Source of the DNA: Doryteuthis pealeii
Taxonomy: Eukaryota; Mollusca; Cephalopoda; Myopsida; Loliginidae
Length of the DNA stretch: 64,000 nt
Direction of reading: 5' to 3'
NCBI GenBank assembly: GCA_023376005.1
Contig: CM042143.1
Location: 88,695,140-88,759,139 of the forward strand
Every line of letters begins with the position of its first letter. Within the stretch, counting starts at the first letter, position 1. This document shows, piece by piece, positions 11,286 to 21,069 of the stretch. The notes beneath the pieces were generated by a model, which had not been told where the DNA came from, made no database searches, and saw only the letters and a program-made list of their open reading frames with translations. A program made the translations under genes and the position numbers.

Positions 11286-12600
11286 GAATATTAAAGAACA
11301 AAAGTATTATAGTTCACATATTAGTTTTCAAAACAATTGCTAGAGAGCTCATTGTGTGTGCTCAATAAAACTGGCCTTGTACCAAAGTCAGCTTAGGATA
11401 CAAACCAAGTTAAAAGAGAATAAGGAAATTTTTCTTATAGAAATTAAAAACTTACCATTCATTATATTACTTTAGATAACATTATTAATGCTGTGCACAA
11501 AGACTGTCCAACCCTCTCTACCCTTGTTTTGGGAACATGGACTCATCTATCAGCTATGAATGAAACAACAGGTAGTAGAACAAAAGTGGTTGCACGCTTG
11601 TCTTATTGAACGATTATATATGTTAGGATCATTCTAACAAAAATATCTAGAGTTGCTTCCCTTTGTGAATAAGAAGGAAGTTACCCCCAGTGCATTGCGG
11701 GGTATGAGACCAGAAATGAAGGAAAAAGGTTCCCCCATGACACATTGGTTGATAGGCACTTTATTTGGTCCCACACAAGTTTGAGTTTTAACTGACAGTT
11801 TTGGTGGAAGCATTAGCTCTGCCTTGCATTAAATAAAAACATTGTTTATTATCAACATACAAGTCCATCTTTTAATTCAGTATCCTCATTTCTTGTATGC
11901 AAGAACATAACAGCATACAGTGGAACTTCAGTTCTTGAATATAATACGTTCCAATTATGTTCCAATTGTTCAAAAATTGAAAGAATATTTCCCATAACAA
12001 ATAGTGTAATCTAGAGGATTTATGCATTCCTATTAGATGAATGCCTATTTATGTGCCTATAGTTATATATCGAAAGACACGTATTTTCCAAAATAAATCA
12101 GTCTCATCACAGTTAAACACTTGTTGAAAAAGAAAATCTTCTGCATTAACACAGTCACTAAACTCAGCAACATATTTTTCAGACGCCTCCTTATTCAAAC
12201 TGGCTGCCTCCACATGCCTAGTTACAGTATGTATATCAGTACGATATTTAAATTTTTCAACTCAAAATTATCCTGATGATCCATTAGGTGAAATCTATGT
12301 AAGTAGTTTCTGACTCCTTATAAGGACTATTATAAGGACTCCTGGTCCTTATAATTTTGCTTTACTTAGTGAATATAGCATTTTTTACATATCTAACTTT
12401 TAAAATTTTTCTGATGTTTTTTTCTCTTTTAGCCATTCATCATGATACCGACGATTATTTTCAGACAGTATTGGTGCTTTGGTCTTTTCTTTTTGAATAA
12501 TCTTTTTCCACAGATATCAGCTTGTACATTTCTTTATTCACAAACTGCACCATCTGTTTTTTTCACGCTCTCAGAGTTATATATATATATCAATAAAGGA
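11286..12600. other. Mostly unassigned non-coding stretch
   Basis: Apart from a solo-LTR-like unit at 11621-11857 and an AT run near 12570, no gene or repeat structure was recognised. From about 12590 the next repeat, carrying a ribozyme motif, begins. Confidence 0.3.
11621..11857 (+). mobile_element. Probable solo LTR, copy 1 of a small family
   Basis: Starts TGTTAGGATC, carries AATAAA near its end (cattaaataaaaacattg), and ends ...ATCAACA. The unit at 15327-15541 has the same start, the same signal and the same CAACA end at similar length. No clear target duplication was found. Confidence 0.45.
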
Positions 12601-12622
12601 AGGAAGAACTCAATACAGTAAT

Positions 12623-12714
12623 CCCATAATAAATTTATTTCGACGAAAATTGGGGCCCATATAAATCTAAGTTGATTTAAACCGGCTCCCCAAATTTTCG
12701 CCTCATCAGATGGG
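12623..12714 (-). ncRNA. Hammerhead ribozyme motif, type I, long stem II
   Basis: Read 5' to 3' on the minus strand: stem I strand CCCAT; core CTGATGA; stem II of about 14 pairs (GGCGAAAATT.. against ..AATTTTCGTC, then GGGG against CCCC) with an extended, partly paired loop; core GAAA; a short stem III within TAAATTTA; cleavage triplet A-U-U; and stem I strand ATGGG. CCCAT and ATGGG pair perfectly, and every conserved core base (C3-A9, G12-A14) is present. Catalytic activity is inferred. Hammerheads of this layout are known from animal and plant retroelements. The host repeat is not otherwise identified. Confidence 0.7.
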
Positions 12715-13149
12715 TCTCAATTCACTTATGGACAAGCATATCACAAAAAACCCAAAGAGCTGAATATATATAAATTCAAACAAAAATAAAAATTTCTCTG
12801 TATATAATCTAAAAGGTTATTTTACATTGAGCTCTCTTTGGTGATTTAATGATTCACTGTATTTATACATACTGGATCATCAATATTAGTACAGTGGATC
12901 TGAGAAATCACATATAGAATCATCCCTTACTACCAAGTTTTGGATAAATCTCATATATATATATATATATATATGTAAACAACTTTTAGCTATTTTCAGC
13001 CGACAGTATATTTGGGAGAATATGTGCTTTTTTTTTTTTTTTTTTTAATTTTAGTCAGACCTAATTTTTGAAAGTTAATTCATTTATGTTTAATTAGGCG
13101 GGATTTAAACTACTTAAATGTGAGGCTGAACAAATCGAGAAAAATCAAT

Positions 13150-13191
13150 CTCTGAATATATATTTCGACCTATTAGGTCTCATCAGCAGAG
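13150..13191 (-). ncRNA. Hammerhead ribozyme motif, type I, compact
   Basis: Minus strand, in order: stem I CTCTG; core CTGATGA; stem II GACC-taata-GGTC (4 perfect pairs); core GAAA; a minimal 2-3 pair stem III inside TATATAT; cleavage triplet A-U-U; stem I partner CAGAG. Stem I pairs perfectly over 5 bp and all catalytic core residues match the consensus. Very short stem III is typical of natural animal type I hammerheads, some of which are thought to work as dimers. It lies about 90 nt downstream of the tRNA-like promoter, on the same strand. Confidence 0.78.
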
Positions 13192-13218
13192 TTATAGATA
13201 CGAAGACCGCCTAGCGTG

Positions 13219-13271
13219 TGACTTGAACCCTTTGTGCTGAAACGGTACGCCGGTATCTTACCATCACGCCA
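13219..13271 (-). promoter_or_regulatory. tRNA-like Pol III A and B boxes
   Basis: Minus strand TGGCGTGATGGTAAG (13271-13257) resembles an A box. GGGTTCAAGTCA (13230-13219) matches 10 of 11 positions of the B-box consensus GGTTCRANYCC. Their spacing is tRNA-like, so a transcript starting near 13280 would run through the hammerhead. Confidence 0.65.
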
Positions 13272-13360
13272 AACAGAAATCGCAATTTTATCTCGCTTTG
13301 TTTAGGTATTAGTAGCATTCTATGTTCCACTTTGGAGACTTTCAAAAATTAGGTCTGACT

Positions 13361-13396
<36 letters not shown>

Positions 13397-13570
13397 CATA
13401 TTCTCCCAAAATATATATATACATATATATATATAATATATATATATATATAAAATCTTCAGGTCATGCTGACTGCTCGGGTTCCTGAGATTATCTCATA
13501 CAACCCATCCTTTCATCAGTCATTACTCCCGGCAAATCCTTATGACATGTAAGTATTTGCTGAATAATAT

Positions 13571-13816
13571 AAGTAAAGTCGACGGGGCGGCCTAAAGTCG
13601 GTATCAGCCAGTCAGCGAGGGAGTTTATCCCCTTTTCACTAGCGCTAAACCAAGGAGATTGTTTTAGCATCTGAGGTGGAGCGCCACACCTACCATCAGC
13701 TCCTTACTTTACCGCACAGATCCCTGTGCTACTCATACGCTGAGTTGGCGGGGACCGGTATCGAACTAGGAACCTTGTGGTTTCTAGCCGAACGCTCTAC
13801 CGACTGAGCTAACCCG
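13571..13816 (-). mobile_element. tRNA-derived SINE, family 1, with perfect TSD
   Basis: A 246-bp copy flanked by the 12-mer GCTGAATAATAT on both sides (13559-13570 and 13817-13828). The minus strand has the head gttagctcagtcggtagag, a B-box region, and the family body. The intact duplication marks a fairly recent LINE-assisted insertion. Confidence 0.88.
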
Positions 13817-13828
13817 GCTGAATAATAT

Positions 13829-14680
13829 ACTTTGCTATAATCATAAATATATAATACTGAATATCAGTGATAGAGTTTATATATCTAAATTAGAGTAGTG
13901 TGGACATAGAGTCAACAGTTCTTGGTGACGGTCATTTTTTGGCCAATGCAATTCATCAGACTAATGATTGGTTGGTTGTTTGGTTTTATGGCATATCAAC
14001 TCTTTTTGGGTCATTTAATGCCAAATCAAGTTATTTTGATATTCAGTTTACTTACAGTACCTGCTGTTGCTTAAATGGTCACACATCTAAGTATTAAACA
14101 GGCTCATTGCTGCTTAACTTCGGTGATCTAGCAGGAACCAATGGTTTCAGTGTGACTTGACTAAGCATCAGACTAATGATGATCACATAAGCCAGAAACT
14201 GAGTCACCAAGTTCTGTTGATATGTCCACACTATCCAAACTTTATATATATATATATATTGCGATGGAGAACGGAAGTCAGATGGCGGCAATGCACAGTA
14301 ACTACCATATTCTCTGAGAAAGAGAGCAAGACATTGTCTTGCCTGCCAGAATCGAACTCACGTCCTCCCGATGCAAAAAATGAGACTTAGGCGTTGCGCG
14401 GACACGAGGTTCGACTCAGTTGCTCGGATGATTGTCTTCACCATATTAACCGAATTGTTTCTAACTCAGGTACCCCCGGATGTTGAAAGCTACGTCCATA
14501 AATAGCAGGAGTCCAAAAAAGACAGGGCAGAGCGGCGCATGCACCTGACTGACTATGAAATGAAGTGAAGCAAAGGAAAGGAAGAAAGACAGACAGATGA
14601 CAAAAGATTACTTTACAAGTTAATGTCGGACTTGATTGCAGACCTACCCCCCTTAACAAAGAACTTGTTCGTTTTTTTCA

Positions 14681-14712
<32 letters not shown>

Positions 14713-14957
14713 ATGAAGATGATTTACTGGAGAATAAAATATAGGGTTAATTGCAACTTCAATCATCGATATAATTATTAACTGAATAAAAAAAGAAAAA
14801 ATAACAAATGAAACTTACATGTTTTGTGAACTTATTAAAATAAGTGGATCTGAAACTAGCTCATTCCTCAAATTTTAGCTCTCAACACAAAGCAAAAAAT
14901 CGACCAAGTAACAGTTCATAACTCAGGGCACTTGTAAGTCAAGGTATCACTGTATAC
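13829..14957. other. Non-coding stretch with SINE-like fragments
   Basis: About 13975-14040 is a fragment of the 580-bp retroposon end (tatggcatatcaac...gggtcatttaatgcc). About 14270-14400 holds tRNA-like B-box strings, gagttcgattctggca on the minus strand and gaggttcgactca on the plus. An AT run lies at about 14680-14708. No gene recognised. Confidence 0.35.
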
Positions 14958-15118
14958 CAAAGGTTCTCAACCTTTTTTTTTACCCATGGACCTCTTTTAA
15001 CCCTATTTTACTCATAACCATCCAGTGTTTAAAAAGCCCATTGTAATTTTATAGTTAAATATATTTTGCTTGCATGGGTCCCAAAATATTTTACATGGAC
15101 CCCGGTTGATAACCACTG
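14958..15118. mobile_element. hAT MITE with perfect 8-bp TSD
   Basis: Termini CAAAGGTTCTCAACC and, inverted, CAGTGGTTATCAACC enclose 161 bp. The 8-mer CTGTATAC flanks both ends (14950-14957 and 15119-15126). These termini are typical of hAT elements. Non-coding. Confidence 0.82.
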
Positions 15119-15326
15119 CTGTATACCATCCAGATAAGAGTAAGTTTTAGACATTTAGTTTTTTTTTTTTTTAATATATTTATGTCCTAAAATTATTTAT
15201 TATCTGACATATGCCATAATTTGATATCTTGGGGGTCAGTGGGTGGGGAAGCAAAAGAAATATGGCTGCTAGGTGAATTCTTTTTGGATTTAATTGTTCA
15301 GTAGTCTACTATTTAACTTGACAAAA

Positions 15327-15541
15327 TGTTAGGTCCCTGACCTAACGAAATCTACAGGTACTCCTCTTGATCAGTAGGGGACTGATGGGAACCTGGAAGT
15401 GGGGTTTCCACCATGACACTTTTGGATTGGGGTCCACGCTGGCAGGATGCACATTTACACAGGTTTGAGCTAATTTAAGCCACTTTTAGGGTAGAAGCAT
15501 TCTCTACTCTCTGTTAAATAAAACCTTGTTAATTTCCAACA
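15327..15541 (+). mobile_element. Probable solo LTR, copy 2
   Basis: Starts TGTTAGGTCCC, carries AATAAA near 15518 (gttaaataaaaccttg), ends ...CCAACA. Related in start, signal and end to 11621-11857. A short GTTAGGTC/GACCTAAC inverted pair lies at the start. No target duplication seen. Confidence 0.45.
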
Positions 15542-16639
15542 ACCTGGTCTTGCATTTTCATTTAGTGCTCTTCAGTATTTTATTTGTATGAAAAATATAA
15601 TACAAAGTAGTAACTTTTTTGTTTTAAAAATAATGATGAATAAATTTTTTTATTATTCATTTTTTAATCTTATACCTGTTTTTGTTGTTTTTTTTTTTTT
15701 AGTATAATCAATTGTTTTATTGATAGCTTTCATAATTATCAGGATATCACAACCTTGACCGTGGCTAAAGATATAAGGAAGATTATTTTACAAAAACCAT
15801 AAGTCTTCCTTTTAAGTCTATTATTTTGCAAAGTAATTTGTAATATGTCCATTATACTTTTTCTGATCAAGATTAACTTTACTATGAACATATACCATAC
15901 AAATTTTTTTTTAAGTAAAAAAAAAAAGAAAAAAAAAAGATAGAAAAACAAAAAAGACTAATTACAGACATTTTCAAAGATTGAAAAAAAAAAAAAAAAA
16001 AAAAAAAAGACAATTAATTAAAAAAACAGAACAGTTGAAAATTGTATACACATGAAAATTATACGTCATCACTCTTTTGAAAAGAAAAGCAGAAGATGCA
16101 TGAGATGAACATTGAAATATGAACTCATTTGATGCTGTATCCAAATGATTGTAATTGGTTTTTTGGTTTTTTCCGAGTATGTTGTTTCAATTCTTGAATG
16201 GAGTGAATTGCGTATAGAGGTAAACAGAAACAGTAGAAAATAGGTAATCTACAATGTATGTATAATTTGTTTGAGAATTGTATGTGTGAACTGCTTAGTT
16301 TTGAAGAAAAGACAGGAAAATAAAACCTGTATCTATTTGAGAAGAATATCCTTTAGTAGCTATATACATTAACTCTTAACATCCTGTTCAGAATTTTCCA
16401 AGTCCAGAGCCCCTTTCCTATAAGGTGTTACAAAAATTGCTAAAAATGGCCTTTTCCTTTAAAGTTACCTGTTATTTCCCATAAATCAAAGACTTCTAAA
16501 TATGTTTAATATTACATTTAAACAAAGGTTATCATTTGGGGTAGATTATGAAAACGAATGTGACTTCTGGCTGGGTGAATGAGGCGGTATAGGATGTTAA
16601 GAGTTAAGAAAAAAAAAAGCAACCCTGAGCAACTTTTCG
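15542..16639. other. AT-rich spacer
   Basis: Long A and T runs (15676, 15905-15935, 15985-16010), otherwise featureless. The 70-codon minus-strand frame near 15739-15951 is low-complexity read through homopolymers and is not a gene. Confidence 0.45.
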
Positions 16640-16960
16640 ATTTTCATGTGTCTAACACACATGGACATTCCTATAAAGTCAGAAAATAGCACAGCTTCCA
16701 TAACTTACAGAAATATTTTTTCACATCCATACTCGCTGAAGCATGGAACAAAATACCTGCATCAGTTGTTGGCTGCTGAGACATTGCATCCTTCAAAACC
16801 TCCATGCTTCCTGCAATTCAACAACACTATACCTGATATACCCCCTACAGACACATATCATGACTATATATTGTTAATTTTTCTGACATTTTCACATAAT
16901 TCTATATACTATACAAGCACCTTTGATGTCTTATAGTCCACCTGAACACTGTACACAATA
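16640..16960 (+). pseudogene. LINE reverse-transcriptase tail fragment
   Basis: A frame from about 16702 to a stop near 16834 encodes the conserved C-terminal block of many LINE polymerases: YFFTSILAEAWNKIPASVV then, after an internal stop, ASFKTSMLP. A second copy of the same family lies reversed at 31261-31410. 5'-truncated and dead. Confidence 0.7.
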
Positions 16961-17259
16961 ATTTCTTTATCAATATTAATCATTTTGATCCAGTTTTCTC
17001 TTCATATTTATATGTTTTAACAAAACTTTTAAAAAGTATATTTATTTACATTTACATCTTAACCTTGTGAATCAGTTTTTTTTTTTCTTTTTAAAGTCAG
17101 CAAAAAAATTTAACTTTGAGAATTTTTCAAAAATTAGATATCAGCAAAACCTGAATGAAAGAATTTGGATTTTTCTTTGTTTTAATAATGATTACTTAAG
17201 TGTTAAGAAATGTAAATGTAAATAAATATACACTTTAACAGTGCTTATATCTCAAAAAG

Positions 17260-17850
17260 TGTAATGTGGCGGTAGCGATATATTCACCGTACCAAAACGG
17301 ATATACATAACGTTCTAATAGCGATATACGTCATATAGCGGGTCTTGTCAACGTACCCCCAAATTCACAACACTAAAAAGGAGTTCGGCACGTGGCGGTC
17401 ATCTTGTTGATAAAAAAGTACAACGCGAGAAATATATCGTCACAAGCTGCTTAGCTTTTATTTCCAGGGCTAGTCTCATGGGCTGTGTCAGAGAGGAGGA
17501 AAGGCAGAGAGAAAGAGAGAGAGGACACTGTTAGATTATTGTGATCCCACAAGGGACCCAAGGTCCGGTCCGTACCCTACAACATCAGAAAGCACAAAGA
17601 GGCCGATCTTCTTCTTCATCGTTCCACGTCACCACGTGACTTCCGGTCCCGGTCAACACCCGAAACTTCTGGTTGACATTCAATTTTCCATTGGGGTGGG
17701 GGTTGACACGCCCCGGTCAAAATCATCGTTCATCACTCCACGCTTTTTCAAAGCCTCCACCTTGTCTCATTTCTTCTTCCTCCTTTTTCTATAGTAGGGC
17801 TCGCAAAACTCAGGACCTTCATTATCTCGTTACAAAAGTTATAGATGGAT
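17260..17850. promoter_or_regulatory. GC-rich, promoter-like block
   Basis: Markedly richer in G+C and CpG than its surroundings. Between 17625 and 17694 it holds CACGTCA, an E-box CACGTG, an ETS-type CTTCCGG, and a CCAAT box on the minus strand. Read on the minus strand the order is CCAAT, CCGGAAGT, CACGTG, TGACGTGG, then an ATG at 17619 opening a 27-codon frame. The left part (about 17266-17580, minus-strand start TGTAGGGTACGG, AATAAAAG inside) also looks like an LTR. Whether this is a host promoter or a retroelement LTR is unresolved. Confidence 0.4.
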
Positions 17851-17888
17851 TTTGATAATTTAAAAACTCAAAATCATATATCAATCTA

Positions 17889-18099
17889 CACGGTGGTCAG
17901 AAAGTCTTGTCACCCCTACCAAATATACCATATATCTCCTAATCAATCAACTATAATTATATGAAATAAGCTGGAGGAAATGAAATAGAATTTATTATAT
18001 ATTATAATTAACGATATTACATATCATATTATTGAAACAAAAAAAAATGAGGATAGTTAAAACAATATGTAGGCAAAAAAAGACTTTTGAACCACCCAG
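17889..18099. mobile_element. Mariner-type MITE
   Basis: Flanked by TA on both sides. Left terminus CACGGTGGTCAGAAAGTC pairs with the inverted right terminus CTGGGTGGTTCAAAAGTC. About 210 bp, AT-rich, non-coding. A Helitron-like element starts 4 bp beyond its right end. Confidence 0.6.
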
Positions 18100-18103
18100 T
18101 ATA

Positions 18104-18388
18104 TCTTATTATGATGGAGATTCGATATCTCTGTCTGTCTGTAACCGAAACTATGTCACTGCTTACATCACAATACCTTTAAGAATTGTGTAAGTTTATC
18201 AATGAGTATTTGATATATAGTCAAAATCATTAATACAGAGAATAAATCTTATCTATTAACAATCTGAGTTAGATTTGCCTCAAAACAGCCCATATTATTA
18301 GTGATTCATTAGTCTTTCTAATTTAATACATTTCATTACATTAAAACATAAATACTTACACCTGACGGAGGGTGGATATTTTTGTTAG
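18104..18388 (+). mobile_element. Helitron-like element, family B copy 2
   Basis: Starts TCTTATTATGATGG directly after an A and ends ...TTAG (CTAG in sister copies). The sequence beyond this end (tttatgaatat..cagtcatag) is also present beyond the end of the copy at 63215-63949, so the true end may lie further on. Confidence 0.6.
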
Positions 18389-18569
18389 TTTTATGAATAT
18401 ATCAGTCATAGAGAAAAATCCAACTTTACCACAATTATGTACAACATATTGTATACACTGCTATGTGACATAATTTATTGTGTACATTATTTGTATTCTT
18501 GAACTGACCATAATTCGAAACTAGTACTCATTTCATCAGTAAAACACAATTAATTTTGTGGTGTCTCTA

Positions 18570-18820
18570 TATAAAAGTAGTAAAGTTCGCAGAGTGGCCT
18601 ATTGTTGGTATCAGCCAGACAGTGAGACAATCTATCCCCTTTTTGCTAGCGCTAGACCAGAGAGATTGTTTTTTGCTGGGGTGGAGCGCCACACTTTACT
18701 GATCAGATCAGATTACCCATGCAGTGCTACTCATACGCTGAGTTGGCAGGGACCAGTATCAACCTTGGAACCTTGCAATCCCTAGATGGGTGCTTTACAG
18801 GCTGAGCTAAACCGGCCATT
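18570..18820 (-). mobile_element. tRNA-derived SINE, family 1, diverged
   Basis: Same body as the copy at 13571 (tggagcgccacac, gagtagcac inverted) but with small deletions and substitutions in the middle. A tRNA-like head lies at the right end. Followed by CT and AT microsatellites (18823-18860). Confidence 0.7.
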
Positions 18821-18824
18821 CATA

Positions 18825-18860
<36 letters not shown>

Positions 18861-19023
18861 GTGTGAATAAAAGCTTTGACACTTTTTAATAAAATTAAAA
18901 GTAATTAATAAATGCACATTATGGAACACATAAACAGCTAATTCTTATAAACTATGCAAACAAAAAAACAATAAAAATAAAATAAAAATAACCAATAAAA
19001 TAATTTTCTTTTTTCTAATATTA

Positions 19024-19054
<31 letters not shown>

Positions 19055-19056
19055 CT

Positions 19057-19642
19057 TTGGCATGTCAAACATGTGGCCCTCAGCAAGCACAAGTGCAGCC
19101 CGCACACAGACCGTGTTCTCATACGACACTTACAATACCCCAGATTTAAAAAAAAGTTTTTCCAAAAATTCTTGGGTGAAAGCGGTCATTTATTTTCATT
19201 AAGGGAATGTGTTTTTAAGAAACAGTGTTATTAATGTATTGCCTCTCAACCCCGAGTTATGGAAGGAGGAGGCTAACTTAGTCAATGAAAGGGAGTGAGT
19301 CTTTCCTCTTTCTTCCTGCTTTCAATCAACACATGGCTATAATTGAAAGTGACAGTGACACTTGTACGTTTTATTATTTGAACTCTGTCAGTAATAGTCT
19401 TTTTTCCTTTCTTTTTAACAAAAATGTTTTTTTCTTTGTTTTGTATTCATTGAATTTTAGTTAATAATAAAGAAATTAATGATAGCAATTCTCATTTTGT
19501 TCTGTTAATGTAAAAGAAAGATTTAAAGACTCAATTGTCATGTGCGGCTCTCATGAAAGACATAGGTAATCCATGTGGCCCTAATGATAAACATAGGTAA
19601 TCCATGTGGCCCTAGGGGCTACTTCAGTTTAACATGCCTGAT
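19057..19642. mobile_element. hAT-type element, about 590 bp
   Basis: Left terminus TTTGGCATGTCAAACATG and inverted right terminus CAGGCATGTTAAACTGAA are diverged versions of one hAT-style terminus. The flanks are AT-rich (tatatatc / atatatag), so the 8-bp duplication is only suggestive. No transposase frame. A short internal duplication (gacataggtaatccatgtgg) lies near 19560-19610. Confidence 0.5.
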
Positions 19643-19791
19643 ATATATAGTTTGAGTAAAATTTTTGGCATTTTTAAAAAAATAAAAACCTACTCATATT
19701 ACAAGACACATAAACAGCTAATTCTTAATAAACTAAACAAAAAAAACAATGAAAAATAAAATAAATTTTATTTTTTAAATATAAAATTCTC

Positions 19792-20165
19792 ACTAATCTG
19801 AATATTAGCTACATAAATGAGAGTAACCTCCCCTTGTTTCTTTCACTTTGAGGAACCCGTCTGTTTTGGTCGGCATTTTCATTTCACCATAAATCTACAC
19901 TGAAAATACAAATTTGTTCAAATCAATACAACTGAATGTTTGAACACGAAAATAACATAAAATGTGTTCTTAATTGTGCTTTTGCATTATTTGAAATGAA
20001 CTTAATTGTTATTATTAAACACATTTTATGATATTTTCGTGTTAAAACATGCAGTTGTATTGATTACGGTAAAATGAAAATGGCCGACCAAAACAGACGG
20101 CTTCCTCAAGGTGGAAGAAACAACAGGAGGTTACTCTCATTTATGTAGCTAATGTTCAGATTACC
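19792..20165. mobile_element. hAT foldback element with perfect TSD
   Basis: The whole 374 bp is an inverted repeat: the left arm (ctgaatattagctacataaa ...) is matched by the right arm ending ttcagattacc. The 8-mer AAATTCTC flanks both sides (19784-19791 and 20166-20173). A sister copy at 25003-25397 sits inside a mariner remnant. Confidence 0.82.
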
Positions 20166-20439
20166 AAATTCTCTCTGTATATATATATATAGTTAGAGTA
20201 AAAGTTTTGACATTTTTAAATAAAAACCTTATATTACAAGACACATAAACATCTAATTTTTATACGCTACAAAAAATAAAAATAAAAATAAAAAAAATTA
20301 ATAAAAGTAAAATAAAACATAAAATAAATAAAGCATAATGAAAAAGTAAAATAAAAATAAACAAAAAAGTAATTTTCTTTTTTTTTTTAATAAAAACAAA
20401 TGTCAGCCATTAAATTACAAAAAAATAAAAAAATAATCA

Positions 20440-21060
20440 TCACATTTTTACCATTTTGTTGTGTATTTCTTCTGTGTTTTGGTCTGACTTTCGATCGCGG
20501 CAATATTTCACAAAGGAATAATAAATATCAAACCCTAAAGATATCGTATTATCATAAAGAACTCTATATCTGTTTGGTAAAAAATAAAAGTTAATCAGTT
20601 GCGCTGGAGGCCAAACTAACCAATCAGCCAATAATAATGGTTTCCCACATTCCTGGAACTCAACCAACATTTCTTGCAGAGAAGACTTCTCCAAGATTCC
20701 AAGTGTTGTCAAAAACAGGAAAATCATGACAGGCGCACAAAAGATCTGGTCAAGAACCAGTTTTTTAACAATCACCCGTGATGTCCGTCCTGGGAAATAA
20801 TGGTCAAGGAATTTGTACCAATAATGGCAAGGTGGACCTAACACCAAACCCGTAATGGACACGTGAAATGTCCGTGTTTTATTCCAGTTCTCCTGCCTTC
20901 GGATCGTAATCTCATAAGACTGCTGCATGATATCCCCTAAACTGGACAGAGATGCTGTGATAGTCATATTGGTCACTAAGAGGTATTTGGGTGTAAACAA
21001 TACACGGACTTTGGTAGCCATTTTGCCAAACACAGACCGGGTAAATGCAAGTACAGTCAT
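20440..21060 (-). CDS. MPV17L2: MPV17L2-like mitochondrial membrane protein
   Basis: A 206-codon frame encodes an Mpv17/PMP22-family protein. Visible landmarks: YLLVTNMTITASLSSLGD near the start (the first membrane segment of the family), PPCHYWYKFLDHYFPG mid-protein, then a membrane stretch (APVMIFLFLTTLG). The family signature ADWLVWPPAQLINFYFLP is followed by RVLYDN and a final helix ending YYSFVKY. In vertebrates MPV17L2 is an inner mitochondrial membrane protein linked to mitoribosome assembly; that role is carried over by homology. Length matches the human protein (206). The coding region is uninterrupted. A strong acceptor (TTTTCCTCTGTCTTGCAG) ends 9 bases before this ATG, so a 5' UTR exon lies upstream (higher coordinates) but was not located. 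An inner ATG 14 codons on (AAAATGG) has the better context and could be the true start. Confidence 0.92.
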   Translation of the reverse strand: MTVLAFTRSVFGKMATKVRVLFTPKYLLVTNMTITASLSSLGDIMQQSYEITIRRQENWNKTRTFHVSITGLVLGPPCHYWYKFLDHYFPGRTSRVIVKKLVLDQIFCAPVMIFLFLTTLGILEKSSLQEMLVEFQECGKPLLLADWLVWPPAQLINFYFLPNRYRVLYDNTISLGFDIYYSFVKYCRDRKSDQNTEEIHNKMVKM

Positions 21061-21069
21061 CACTACTAG

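Larger units (their letters stand above)
13007..13414 (-). mobile_element. Inverted-repeat element with tRNA-like head and ribozyme
   Basis: Arms of about 68-76 bp face each other at 13007-13074 and 13338-13414. Both carry TTTGGGAGAATATGTGC, a T-run of over 20 bases, and TTTTAGTCAGACCTAATTTT. The unit between reads on the minus strand as a Pol III-type tRNA-like head (about 13280-13215), a hammerhead motif (13191-13150) and a tail. Each arm contains an A/T homopolymer, so the arms may derive from two inverted retroposon tails rather than true transposon TIRs. No protein is encoded. Confidence 0.65.
18862..20400. repeat. Three copies of an AT-rich repeat
   Basis: The string gacacataaacagctaattc with adjacent A-rich sequence (about 170 bp) recurs at about 18862-19020, 19640-19785 and 20190-20400. 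The intervals are filled by a hAT element and a hAT palindrome. The third copy abuts the end of the MPV17L2 coding exon. Confidence 0.55.

Noticed and set aside
13500..13525. tcatcag (CTGATGA on minus) as a third hammerhead
   Set aside because: No GAAA block or pairable stem II follows within a reasonable distance.
18500..18545. Minus-strand actgatgaaatgagtact as a hammerhead
   Set aside because: It is followed by GAAT rather than GAAA and the putative stem II does not abut the core.
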